Source of the DNA: Acidipropionibacterium jensenii DSM 20535
GTDB lineage: Bacteria > Actinomycetota > Actinomycetes > Propionibacteriales > Propionibacteriaceae
DNA: 64,000 nt
Assembly: GCF_000425285.1 (NCBI RefSeq)
Contig: NZ_AUDD01000004.1
Span: forward strand, 1-64,000
Direction: 5' to 3'
The translations under genes were made by a program, and so were the position numbers. Shown here one piece after another: positions 54,131 to 62,420 of this stretch; positions within the stretch are counted from its first letter, which is position 1; each line of letters begins with the position of its first letter. A model generated the notes under the pieces. That model ran no database searches, had not been told where the DNA came from, and was given only the letters and a program-made list of their open reading frames with translations.

Positions 54131-54547
54131 ATGACCACCACCGCTCTGCTCGGGACGCGCTGCCGGGAGCGCGGAGCCAGCATGTCGGTGGCGGCCGCCC
54201 TGCTGATGCCCTGCCTCATCCTGGCCGGGGGACTGGCGGTCGACGGCGCCCAGCAGGCCCGCGCCCGTCGGGAGGCCCACACCCTGGCCGCCCAGGCCTC
54301 CCGGGCGGGCTGCGATGAGGCCTCGGCCGCCCAGCTGGTCGGGATGGCGGGGGATGGCACGGCCCGCGCCCGGCAGGTGGCCGCAGTCGCCCCGGCGGGG
54401 GTGACGATGAGTGCGACGGTGAGCCGGCAGGGTGATCTGCTCACCGTGCGGGTCAGCGTCACTCGGGCGACCATCGTGCTCTCGGCGATCGGTGTTGACG
54501 CGGTGCACGGGCACGCCCGGGCCAGCTGCCGGCTGGTCCCCCGGTAG
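54131..54547 (+). CDS. TadE/TadG-like pilus-assembly protein
   Basis: 138 residues: R-E-R-G-A-S-M-S-V-A-A-A-L-L-M-P-C-L-I-L-A-G-G-L-A-V-D-G-A-Q-Q, the R-G-x-x-x-V-x-x-A prepilin-like helix of TadE/TadG proteins, then a small beta-rich domain with two Cys that could pair (C-D-E-A-S and A-S-C-R-L). No other tad gene is near, so it may be an orphan or a partner of a distant Flp/tad cluster. The start is ATG at 54131; an upstream in-frame start exists. Confidence 0.6.
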   Translation: MTTTALLGTRCRERGASMSVAAALLMPCLILAGGLAVDGAQQARARREAHTLAAQASRAGCDEASAAQLVGMAGDGTARARQVAAVAPAGVTMSATVSRQGDLLTVRVSVTRATIVLSAIGVDAVHGHARASCRLVPR

Positions 54548-54681
54548 TCGGCACCGGTAGTCGGCACCAGGGTTCGGGGCCCTCAGGGATGGCTCGGACG
54601 CCAAGGAGGGTTCAGGGGTTCCGCGAGAGTACGGCGGCTCCGTGAGATCCGGATTGGCGGCCGCCCGGGGCCCTCCACCGA

Positions 54682-54687
54682 TAGCAT
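54682..54687 (+). promoter_or_regulatory. -10 element fixing the start of the YciO-like gene
   Basis: TAGCAT, six bases before the ATG at 54694. This favours that ATG over an in-frame GTG at 54688, which would lie before the transcription start. Confidence 0.55.
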
Positions 54688-54693
54688 GTGGCA

Positions 54694-55320
54694 ATGGCCC
54701 ATTCCCACTACTATCCGGTCCACCCCGTCAACCCCCAGCGCCGCTCCCTCAACCAGGTGGTCGCTCTGCTCCGGGACGGGGGACTGATCGCCTACCCGAC
54801 GGACTCGGGATACGCGTTCGGGTGCCGACTCGGCAACAAGGACGCTCTGGAGAGGATCCGCCGGATCCGCGATCTCGACGAGAAGCACCACTTCACCCTG
54901 GTGATGAGCGAGTTCGCCCAGGTCGGCCAGTACGTGCAGATGGAGAACTGGGTGTTCCGCACCATCAAGGCGGCGGTGCCCGGGCGCTACACCTTCATCC
55001 TGCGAGCCACCCGTGACGTCCCCAAGGTGATGCTGCACCCCAAGAAGCACACTGTCGGGGTGAGGGTCCCCGACCACGTCACCAGCCTGGCGCTGCTGGA
55101 CGCCCTCGGCGAGCCGATCGTCTCGTCGACCCTCATCCTTCCCGATGCCGAGCAGCCGATGGACGACGGCTGGCAGGTCCAGGAGACCCTGGGCCAGGAG
55201 CTGGACGCCGTGCTGGACTCCGGAGACTGCGGCACCGAGCCCACCACGGTCGTCGACTTCAGCTCCGGGGAGGCCGAGATCACCCGGATGGGCGCCGGCG
55301 ACCCGACACCCTTCCAGTGA
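54694..55320 (+). CDS. YciO/Sua5-family protein
   Basis: 208 residues of the YrdC fold: L-I-A-Y-P-T-D-S-G-Y-A-F-G, D-L-D-E-K-H-H-F-T-L-V-M-S, R-Y-T-F-I-L-R-A-T, V-G-V-R-V-P-D and S-S-T-L-I. The family makes threonylcarbamoyl-AMP for the t6A37 base of tRNA; YciO-type members, to which P-T-D-S-G-Y points, have weaker or undefined activity. The 3' end abuts an 18-base triple repeat leading into the nucleosidase gene. Confidence 0.85.
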   Translation: MAHSHYYPVHPVNPQRRSLNQVVALLRDGGLIAYPTDSGYAFGCRLGNKDALERIRRIRDLDEKHHFTLVMSEFAQVGQYVQMENWVFRTIKAAVPGRYTFILRATRDVPKVMLHPKKHTVGVRVPDHVTSLALLDALGEPIVSSTLILPDAEQPMDDGWQVQETLGQELDAVLDSGDCGTEPTTVVDFSSGEAEITRMGAGDPTPFQ

Positions 55321-55367
55321 GCGGGGCAGGGCCAGTGAGCACGACAGGGCCAGTGAGCAGGACGGGG
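55314..55367 (+). repeat. Three tandem 18-bp repeats at the nucleosidase start
   Basis: Units 55314-55331, 55332-55349 and 55350-55367, each C-C-A-G-T-G-A-G-C plus a G-rich end. The first contains the stop of the YciO-like gene. Each carries an in-frame GTG preceded by a G-rich tract. Confidence 0.85.
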
Positions 55368-55370
55368 ACG

Positions 55371-56084
55371 ATGGACCCGTCCGAGCAGATCCTCGGGCTG
55401 CTGGGCGCGATGGACGAGGAGGTCCGTCTGATCCGCTCCGACCTCGTCGGGGCCCGGGTGGTTCCCGGCCCCTGCGAGATGATCGCCGGCCGACTGGAGG
55501 GCCGACCGGTGATCCTGGCGCGGTCGGGGATCGGCAAGGTCAATGCCGCCCTGGCGGCCGCGGCGATGGTCTCGGCCGGTGCCTCCTCGATCGTCTTCAC
55601 CGGTGTCGCCGGCGCGGTGGCCGAGGGACTGGGGGTCGGCGATGTCGTGATCGGGGACCGATTCGTCCAGCACGACGCCGATGGCACGGCCTTCGGCGAC
55701 CCGATCGGTCAGGTGCCCGGAGAGCCGCAGTTCTGGAGGCCCGACGAGGCCCTGAGCGATCGGGCGCACGCCGCCGCGGCCTCCCTGGCGGGCCGTGCGG
55801 ACGGCGCGGGCCATGCGGTGGTGCGGGGGACCATCGCCAGTGGGGACCAGTTCATCGCCGACCCCGTCAGAGTGCAGTGGCTGCGTGAGACCTTCGACGC
55901 GTCGGCCGTCGAGATGGAGGGAGCGGCGCTGGCCCAGGCGGCGAGCCATCTGGGGGTGCCCTTCGCGGTGGTGCGGATCCTCTCCGACTCCGCCGACGGG
56001 GACGCCGTCCAGGACTTCCCGGCATTCCTGGCCGAGGCCGCCGAGCGGGACCGTCAGCTGGCCCGGATGCTGGTCGTCGGCTGA
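55371..56084 (+). CDS. mtnN: 5'-Methylthioadenosine/S-adenosylhomocysteine nucleosidase
   Basis: 237 residues. Family blocks: L-G-A-M-D-E-E-V at the N-terminus (catalytic Glu), S-G-I-G-K-V-N-A-A, F-T-G-V-A-G-A-V, A-V-E-M-E-G-A-A-L-A-Q and I-L-S-D-S-A-D-G (general-acid Asp). It removes adenine from MTA and SAH. The ATG is after three 18-base repeats that stay in frame, so the GTG at 55317 or the ones inside the repeats could also serve, giving up to 18 extra residues. Confidence 0.9.
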   Translation: MDPSEQILGLLGAMDEEVRLIRSDLVGARVVPGPCEMIAGRLEGRPVILARSGIGKVNAALAAAAMVSAGASSIVFTGVAGAVAEGLGVGDVVIGDRFVQHDADGTAFGDPIGQVPGEPQFWRPDEALSDRAHAAAASLAGRADGAGHAVVRGTIASGDQFIADPVRVQWLRETFDASAVEMEGAALAQAASHLGVPFAVVRILSDSADGDAVQDFPAFLAEAAERDRQLARMLVVG

Positions 56085-56102
56085 AAGGACCGCAGCAAGC
56101 TG

Positions 56103-57014
56103 TCAGGCGCGCACCAGCAGCGCCCCGACGTCGACCCGGACACGCATGGTGGTCGCCCTGGCGACCGGGTCCCCGTCGATCTCGGTGAGCACCGGACGGT
56201 CGGCCCTCACCAGACAGGTGCGACTCGGGTCGTGCCGGATGATCCGGTGGCCGCGCCGCCGGGCGGTGACCGCCCACAGGGTGGCGGCCGCCCAACCGAC
56301 CAGCCCCGAGGGGGAGAAGGTCATCAGGTCCAGGTGGCCGTCGTCGATCTGCGCCTCGGGAACCAGCTCGATGCCGCCGGGCAGCAGTCCGCAGTTGCAG
56401 GCCAGCACCATCCGGCAGCGGCTGGTGAACGGCCGTTTTCCCTCGACGGTGGTCTCCACGCTGAAACCCCGTTGGGCCAGCACGGACAGCCCGGCCAGGA
56501 TGTAGGCCGGCCAGCCGATCCGGTCCTTGGTCCGCGGCTCGGTGCCGGCCAGCGCCTCGGCGTCGAGCCCCATCCCGACGATGACGGTGAAGCACCGCTC
56601 CGGACCCTCGTCGAAGCGCACCCTGCCCAGGTCGACACGGCGCTCGGACCCGTCGAGCACGGCGGCCAGGGATGCGGTGAAGTCGTTGTGCGGCAGGCCG
56701 AGATTGCGCGCCAACAGGTTTCCGGTGCCCAACCCGAGAACACCCAGGGCGACATCGGTGCGAGCGAGCGCGGAGGCCACCTCGCGCACCGTTCCGTCGC
56801 CGCCGAGCACGCACACCAGATCGACCCCCGATGCCACGGCATCACGGGCCTTGCCGCAACCGTGGTCCTCGGCGGTGGTGGCCATCCACTCGGGATGGCG
56901 CCATCCTCGTGCGGCGCACAGCGCCTCGGCCGTGTGCTCGAGGGAGTCGATGTCGTCGACCTTGTGCGGGTTGTAGATGATGACCAGCCGTCCGGTGGAG
57001 GTGCTCGGGGCCAT
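56103..57014 (-). CDS. Diacylglycerol kinase-family lipid kinase
   Basis: 303 residues of the DAGK catalytic fold: I-Y-N-P-H-K, G-G-D-G-T-V-R-E-V near residue 72 (ATP site), G-T-G-N-L-L-A-R-N, and E-I-D-G-D-P near the C-terminus. It phosphorylates diacylglycerol or a related lipid such as a sphingoid base. TAGGGT seven bases before the ATG suggests a leaderless mRNA, although the gene also follows the GH3 gene on the same strand with no gap beyond this element. Confidence 0.85.
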   Translation of the reverse strand: MAPSTSTGRLVIIYNPHKVDDIDSLEHTAEALCAARGWRHPEWMATTAEDHGCGKARDAVASGVDLVCVLGGDGTVREVASALARTDVALGVLGLGTGNLLARNLGLPHNDFTASLAAVLDGSERRVDLGRVRFDEGPERCFTVIVGMGLDAEALAGTEPRTKDRIGWPAYILAGLSVLAQRGFSVETTVEGKRPFTSRCRMVLACNCGLLPGGIELVPEAQIDDGHLDLMTFSPSGLVGWAAATLWAVTARRRGHRIIRHDPSRTCLVRADRPVLTEIDGDPVARATTMRVRVDVGALLVRA

Positions 57015-57021
57015 GTTCTCG

Positions 57022-57027
57022 ACCCTA
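57022..57027 (-). promoter_or_regulatory. -10 element for a leaderless lipid kinase mRNA
   Basis: TAGGGT on the minus strand, seven bases before the ATG at 57014. It includes the TAG stop of the GH3 gene. Confidence 0.45.
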
Positions 57028-58227
57028 TCCCGCCAGTCGGCCGATGAGGGCCTCGACCCGGGCGGCGGACCTGGCCACCCTGGCGGGACTCCGGTCGACG
57101 CGCAGTCCCTCGACCATCGCCGGCACCAGGGAGGGGTCAGCGCACAGCGCCAGATCCCCACCGGCGTCCAGGAAACGCCGTGCGCGCTCTGCGGCGGGCA
57201 CCTGGGCGACCGCTCTGGCGGCACCCAGATCGTCGGAGACCACCACACCGGAGAAGCCGAGCCGGCCCCTCAGCAGGTCTGTCACGACGGCGGTCGAGAA
57301 GACGGCCGGCCGTGCCGGATCGATCCTCGAGTAGACCGCCGAGGAGACCATCACGGTCTGGCTGCCGGCGGCGATCCCGGCGCGGAAACTCTTCAGCCCC
57401 GGCGATGTCACCGATGTGGTGGTGTCGGTGGCCACCGCCAGATCGGTGTTGGCCCGCACCGCTCCCAGACCCGGGAAGTGCTTGACGCTGGTGGCCACCC
57501 CGCCCTGCCGGAACCCGGTGACCGCCGCGGTGACGAACCGGGCCACGGTGTCGGGGTTGGTGCCGTACCCCCGGTGCAGGGCCCCGATCGGTGCATTGGC
57601 GGAGCCCAGCCGAGGGTCGACGACGTCAGCCACCGGCGCCAGCACGAGATTGAGGCCGGCCCGTCGCATCTGCGATCCGGCGGTGCTGGCCAGACTGCGA
57701 CAGACCGCCGGGTCCCCGGCGCCGAGGCGTTCGGCCGAGGGCATCGGGGTGAACGCGGGGGAGGTGAGGTTGTGGACCAGCCCGCCCTCCTGGTCCGCGG
57801 CGATGATCGCCCGCGGAAGGCCGGCGGCCCGTGCCGCGCGGTGAATGGCGGCGGTGGCCTCCCGGATCGCGCTGGTCGAGGTCCAGTGGCCCAGCATGAA
57901 GACCCCCGCCAGCCGGTGACGGGTGACCAGTGTGGCGACCCGTTCCAGATCGGATCCGGCGGGCAGCCCCACCATCAGGCAGTGCCCGGCCACGGGCTGG
58001 CGGGCGGAGGTGCGGGTGCTGGAGGCGGGGGCTGCCGATGGCGTGCCGGGATGGCGTGCCGTGGTGGTGGCCGGCGTCCGGGACGTCGATGAGGACAGTG
58101 AGGAGGACCGTGAGGTCGAGGCCGATCCGGTGACCGGATCGGCCCCGGACGGTGCCCGACCGGCGCATGCGGACAGGGTGGGTGCCAGTGCCCCGCAGAC
58201 CAGCAGCGCTCGTCGAGAGATGGACAT
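57025..58227 (-). CDS. GH3 (NagZ/LpqI-like) lipoprotein with altered catalytic dyad
   Basis: 400 residues. Lipobox L-S-A-C (Cys21), Ser/Thr linker to ~80, then a GH3 barrel: A-D-Q-E-G-G, L-A-P-V-A-D-V, K-H-F-P-G-L-G (249-255) and V-V-S-D-D-L-G (nucleophile Asp). In E. coli NagZ the loop reads K-H-F-P-G-H-G-A-V-T-A-D-S-H, with the Asp-His dyad as acid/base. Here the aligned end is A-N-T-D (259-262): Asp becomes Asn and His becomes Asp. The enzyme may use Asp262 or have another substrate. Exported and anchored, it could process peptidoglycan fragments. TAGGTT before the ATG gives a leaderless start. Confidence 0.85.
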   Translation of the reverse strand: MSISRRALLVCGALAPTLSACAGRAPSGADPVTGSASTSRSSSLSSSTSRTPATTTARHPGTPSAAPASSTRTSARQPVAGHCLMVGLPAGSDLERVATLVTRHRLAGVFMLGHWTSTSAIREATAAIHRAARAAGLPRAIIAADQEGGLVHNLTSPAFTPMPSAERLGAGDPAVCRSLASTAGSQMRRAGLNLVLAPVADVVDPRLGSANAPIGALHRGYGTNPDTVARFVTAAVTGFRQGGVATSVKHFPGLGAVRANTDLAVATDTTTSVTSPGLKSFRAGIAAGSQTVMVSSAVYSRIDPARPAVFSTAVVTDLLRGRLGFSGVVVSDDLGAARAVAQVPAAERARRFLDAGGDLALCADPSLVPAMVEGLRVDRSPARVARSAARVEALIGRLAG

Positions 58228-58234
58228 GGCCCCA

Positions 58235-58240
58235 AACCTA
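58235..58240 (-). promoter_or_regulatory. -10 element for a leaderless GH3 mRNA
   Basis: TAGGTT on the minus strand, seven bases before the ATG at 58227. Confidence 0.5.
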
Positions 58241-58254
58241 GTCACCGGAGCCGC

Positions 58255-58914
58255 TCACAGGTCCAGCCAGGATGATCCAGCGGGGCTCAACCGGACCGGG
58301 CGCCCCAGCAGGCCTGACATCGTCGCCCCCAGATCAGCTGCTCCCCGGCGAGGATCCGCTGCCTCCTCGGCGGTGCGGCCGACGGTGAGATCGACCCCCG
58401 TGGCGTGATAACTCAGGTCGAGTACCGGAATCCCGGCCGCGCGCAGCACGGCCTCCTCGCGGCCGGCATCGGCCATGGCAAGGGTGGTGGTGAACCTTTG
58501 CTGACGGACCCTGCGGGTCAGTGCGGCCTCGTCCAGGGCCCGGCCGACCGCCTCGGAGTAGGTGCGCAGCAGTCCCGAGGCGCCCAGCTTGATCCCCCCG
58601 AACCAGCGGGTGGTGACGGCGACGACGTCTGACAGCCGGCCGTCGCGGTACTGCATCAGTGCCTGGAGGGTGGGGATGCCGGCGGTGCCGGCTGGTTCCC
58701 CGTCGTCGCTGGACCGTTGCACATCGCGGCCCGGCCCGATCAGGAAGGCGCTGACGTGGTGGCGGGCGTCATGGTGGGCCCGGCGCTGCTCGGCGATGAC
58801 CCGACGGGCCCGGTCCTCGTCGTCGACCCGCACCAGCCTGGTGAGGAAGACCGACCTGCGCACCTCGATCTGGTGGCAGAGGTCGGTCCCGGCGGCCAGA
58901 ACGGTGTACCCCAC
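58255..58914 (-). CDS. YigZ/IMPACT-family protein
   Basis: 219 residues from a GTG at 58914; upstream ATGs in frame would run into the divergent gene. Family blocks: F-L-T-R-L-V-R-V, H-H-D-A-R-H-H-V-S-A-F, S-D-D-G-E-P-A-G-T-A-G-I-P and T-R-W-F-G-G-I-K-L-G-A-S-G-L. The IMPACT family is linked to translation control in eukaryotes; the bacterial function is not established. CAGTGT seven bases before the GTG could be a weak -10. Confidence 0.88.
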   Translation of the reverse strand: MGYTVLAAGTDLCHQIEVRRSVFLTRLVRVDDEDRARRVIAEQRRAHHDARHHVSAFLIGPGRDVQRSSDDGEPAGTAGIPTLQALMQYRDGRLSDVVAVTTRWFGGIKLGASGLLRTYSEAVGRALDEAALTRRVRQQRFTTTLAMADAGREEAVLRAAGIPVLDLSYHATGVDLTVGRTAEEAADPRRGAADLGATMSGLLGRPVRLSPAGSSWLDL

Positions 58915-58996
58915 CCGGACAACACTGCCACACGGGTGCGCAGTGCTGTTCTCCGGTGGATTTCGAATGGGTGTTCCGTTCGGCGGCGAGCTGTTA

Positions 58997-59002
58997 CAGA
59001 AT
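58997..59002 (+). promoter_or_regulatory. Weak -10 element before the 1134-residue protein
   Basis: CAGAAT six bases before the ATG at 59009, keeping the A and final T of the consensus; no ribosome site. Confidence 0.35.
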
Positions 59003-59008
59003 GGGGCC

Positions 59009-62000
59009 ATGGCTGAAGCAAGGATGCTCAATGCTGCAAATCTGAGACTTGCGATCAACGGTCTGCCGCTTCCCAGCGGCGGCGCGTCGACCGACATCGA
59101 GGCCGTCGCGCCGGTACTGGCGCGACAGCGCGAGCTGCGACGAGAACTGCCCGACGCGCTGTGCCCGGCCGACCGTCGGATCCAGGGCTTCATCAACCGC
59201 TACCTGGCGACCGCGGGGGTCGACGACGTCTCCCCCCGGCTGCCCGAGACCACCCTGGTGCTCGACGAGGCCGGGCTGGCACGCACCTTCTCGCTGCCCG
59301 TCGACGCCGACGAGTTCTCCTCCGGGCTGCTGTCGAGCTACCGGGTGGCCAACGGCGTGCTGCACAACCCGCGCCATGACCGGCGCACCACAGCTGGGGT
59401 GTTCCACATCGCCGAGGGGGGACTGGCCGTCCCCGACGACAAGAAGGCGGTCCCCGCCAGAGTCTTCGCCCTGATGCTGGAGCGCGCCTTCCAGGCCCCT
59501 GATGCCGACACCCTGCTGCCCTACAGCGCCACTCAGGACCCGGAGCACCAGGCGCACACCTATGTCTCCCTGCTGATGCGACCCATCGTCGTGCCACAGG
59601 TGCCCGGCCTGGTCTCCGAGCGTCGGATGGAGACCAGGTTCTTCACCCCCGGCGGCCTGGTCTCGAACCTCGACTTCGTGGAGGGAATCTTCGGAAACGC
59701 CGGGGACCCGCTGCTGCCCGCCAACGACGCCGCCCTCGCCCCGACCTCCTGGACCGGCCACACCGGATGCGTGATCCTCGCCCCGCACCTGAGCCTGCTC
59801 ACCAAGAAGGAGCTCGGGCTGCCGCACGTCGACCAGGCCACCGAGCGCCAGCGTCGCGACGGGATGTGCTGGTCGAGCGAGGAGGAGTGCTACAACGAGG
59901 GCAAGGCCTTCAAGCTGTGTGCCCGCGACGAGTCCGGGGTGATCGTGACGATCATCGCCGACAACTACTACGGCTACTGCAAGAAGGAGGTCAAGACCCA
60001 GATCGGCTACTCCGCCAACCTCTTCGGGATCAGCGAGGAGGAGCACTCCGGAGGAGCCCGGGCCTACACCGCCTACAACGAGGGCGCGGAGTACACCACC
60101 GAGTCCCAGCCCGGTGATCCCAGCGTCGAGGAGGTGGTGGCCGCCAATCCGAACCGGTTCACCCGCCACCCCGAGGGATACGCCAGCGACAATGAGCTGG
60201 ATGCCGTGGTCATCGTGCCCGGGCAGGCCCGGTTCTCCCTTCTCAAGGGGACCGTCGCGTGGACCGACGGGGAGGGCGTCGAGCAGGAGCTGCGGTTGCG
60301 GGTGGGCCACGAGTACCTGTCCACCACCGGGACCCGGATCCGGATCGAGCACTCGGAGATCGACAACCAGTGGGCGCTGATCCTGGTCGACGGTGCCTCC
60401 ACCACCCTGCACAAGCAGTGCACCGTCTCCGGCGGCGGCAAGTCGGAGATCTCCAAGGCGATCTCCGACGCCTTCATCCCGGGCAGCGCCTACACCCCCG
60501 ACTTCGACGCCGACATGGCCGCGGTCGACCAGATCCTGCACCGCGACTACTCGATGAGATTCGCCGACCCCGCCCTGGCCGGGACCGACCACCGTCTCAT
60601 CCTGTCCCGCGAGAGGTCGGTGGGCTCGGTCATCAAGCTGCTCACCGTCTCCCGTGACTTCACCGACGACTACAACGCCTGGGTGTCCTCGATACCGCAG
60701 TTCCGCAAGGAGCTGGTGTTCACCATCAAGCGCTACTACAAGCCGGAGTGGGGGGCGAACTGGGCGTCCCACTTCTCGGTCTCACCGACCAATGGGAGAC
60801 ACGGCACGATGGTGCGCCTGGACGGCGAGAAGATTCGCGTCGACATGCTGAGGGTCGGTTTCGACGAGAGCGGGGCATGGCGGCTGTTCACCCTGCGACA
60901 CGACTACGCACCCGACGTCAAGGTGCAGACCGAGGACGACATGACGGCCTCGGCCGTGGTGCCGGCGGGGCTGACGGTGGGCCCCGAAGACCTGTCGAGC
61001 AAGGTGGTCGCCAACTGCGAGGCCCTGCTCTTCCAGCGCCCCGACGATGCGATCCACCGCGGCTACGACCGCCAGACCGAGCGGGACATGTCCGGCACCG
61101 GACTGTTCATCTCGAACTACCAGCCGCTGACCCGCGAGGACGTCCGCGAGATGCGCGACGATGTGGTGGCCTTCAGCCAGTTCTCCACGCCGATGCGCCG
61201 GTTCCTCTCGGAGTTCGCCGACTCCGATCCCGCTGCCGGCCCCAAGTACGTGGTCTCCAGTGCCAACCCCCGGCTGATCGACGGGGTGGCCTCGAAGAAC
61301 CCGCGCTACCTGCAGGTCCGCCCCGACATCTCGCACCCCCGCCAGACCCGGATCGCCGATCTCGCCTCCCACCTGTACCACCGCCGGCCGGTCGACGAAA
61401 CCCTTCTCCTGCCGGTCGACGTGGTGGCCGCGGGACGGCGCAACAACCCGCCCGAGGAGCGCGTCCCGGCGCTGTGCTCCTACAACCCGCTGCACTACAT
61501 GGAACTGCCCGAGCTGTTCATGGAGTTCATCTCCTCGATGACGGGCAAGAGCCCCTCCACCACCGGGGCGGGATCCGAGGGAGCCCTCACCAAGGGGCCC
61601 TTCAACGCGATGCCGGCGGTCTTCGACCTCAATGCGTCATTCCTGTCCTTCGTGCTGTCGGGATACGACGGCTGGCTCTCCTCGGCCGGCTGCATCGGCC
61701 CGAAGGTTCAGGTGGCCCACGACATCTCTCTGCTCATTCCCGAGCTGTTCTCCCGGATGTCGCCCACCGAGAGGGACGCCCGGACGCTCATCGCCGGCGG
61801 CTACCTGGAGAAGCTGGAGGACTACCAGTACCAGGGGGAGACGATCCTCGCCTCGCGGCTGGGCTACCGGATGACCGAGAAGTTCATGACGATGTACTTC
61901 GGCCGGATCTTCCTGCATCCCGACACGATCTTCACCCCCGAGATGCTGCGTCCCGAACTCCAGGACGAGCATGTCTTCGCAGACTCGGTGCGCACCATCG

Positions 62001-62413
62001 CCGCCACCCATGCCAGGGTGGCCAGGGCGTACTTCGACGACCAGACGGTGGCGATGGCGGTGCCGCCGATCCGTGCCCTGCTGGAGATCATGGCCGAGGG
62101 CAGGTCCTCGAAGGGGCTGACCCTGGGATCGGCAGAGCTGCGCCAGATGTTCACCCGCGAGTCCGTGCTGGCCTCCGACTGGTACGCCGCCCGGCTGGAT
62201 GCCAAGCAGGCCGAGGACATCAGACGGTCCGAGGCCGCGCTGGCTCATCTCCAGGAGTTCATCGACGATCCGCGCAACGGGACCGCCGCCGCCGAGATCG
62301 GCGCCGCCGACCGGGTGGCGGAGGTGAGGGCCTCCCACCAGAAGGTGACCTCTCCCCAGTACCGTCAGCTGCTGGTCGGCACCCTGGGACGGCAGGTCGA
62401 CTTCCGGTTCTGA
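59009..62413 (+). CDS. Large protein, probably PPi-dependent PEP carboxykinase (PEP carboxytransphosphorylase)
   Basis: 1134 residues, soluble, no signal or repeats. I place it in the PPi-type PEPCK family from its size (~1130 residues, as in propionibacteria and Entamoeba), host type, and a kinase-like loop S-G-G-G-K-S (G475-S479). Other distinctive stretches: C-W-S-S-E-E-E-C-Y-N-E-G-K-A-F near 290, T-S-W-T-G-H-T-G-C near 250, and G-C-I-G-P-K-V-Q-V-A-H near 895. PPi-PEPCK interconverts PEP, CO2 and Pi with oxaloacetate and PPi, linking glycolysis to the propionate pathway, and would fit the PPi-phosphofructokinase 5 kb away. The ATG at 59009 is the first reasonable start; 59024 is an alternative. 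The family call is from memory of length and context, not alignment. Confidence 0.6.
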   Translation: MAEARMLNAANLRLAINGLPLPSGGASTDIEAVAPVLARQRELRRELPDALCPADRRIQGFINRYLATAGVDDVSPRLPETTLVLDEAGLARTFSLPVDADEFSSGLLSSYRVANGVLHNPRHDRRTTAGVFHIAEGGLAVPDDKKAVPARVFALMLERAFQAPDADTLLPYSATQDPEHQAHTYVSLLMRPIVVPQVPGLVSERRMETRFFTPGGLVSNLDFVEGIFGNAGDPLLPANDAALAPTSWTGHTGCVILAPHLSLLTKKELGLPHVDQATERQRRDGMCWSSEEECYNEGKAFKLCARDESGVIVTIIADNYYGYCKKEVKTQIGYSANLFGISEEEHSGGARAYTAYNEGAEYTTESQPGDPSVEEVVAANPNRFTRHPEGYASDNELDAVVIVPGQARFSLLKGTVAWTDGEGVEQELRLRVGHEYLSTTGTRIRIEHSEIDNQWALILVDGASTTLHKQCTVSGGGKSEISKAISDAFIPGSAYTPDFDADMAAVDQILHRDYSMRFADPALAGTDHRLILSRERSVGSVIKLLTVSRDFTDDYNAWVSSIPQFRKELVFTIKRYYKPEWGANWASHFSVSPTNGRHGTMVRLDGEKIRVDMLRVGFDESGAWRLFTLRHDYAPDVKVQTEDDMTASAVVPAGLTVGPEDLSSKVVANCEALLFQRPDDAIHRGYDRQTERDMSGTGLFISNYQPLTREDVREMRDDVVAFSQFSTPMRRFLSEFADSDPAAGPKYVVSSANPRLIDGVASKNPRYLQVRPDISHPRQTRIADLASHLYHRRPVDETLLLPVDVVAAGRRNNPPEERVPALCSYNPLHYMELPELFMEFISSMTGKSPSTTGAGSEGALTKGPFNAMPAVFDLNASFLSFVLSGYDGWLSSAGCIGPKVQVAHDISLLIPELFSRMSPTERDARTLIAGGYLEKLEDYQYQGETILASRLGYRMTEKFMTMYFGRIFLHPDTIFTPEMLRPELQDEHVFADSVRTIAATHARVARAYFDDQTVAMAVPPIRALLEIMAEGRSSKGLTLGSAELRQMFTRESVLASDWYAARLDAKQAEDIRRSEAALAHLQEFIDDPRNGTAAAEIGAADRVAEVRASHQKVTSPQYRQLLVGTLGRQVDFRF

Positions 62414-62420
62414 CCGGGAG

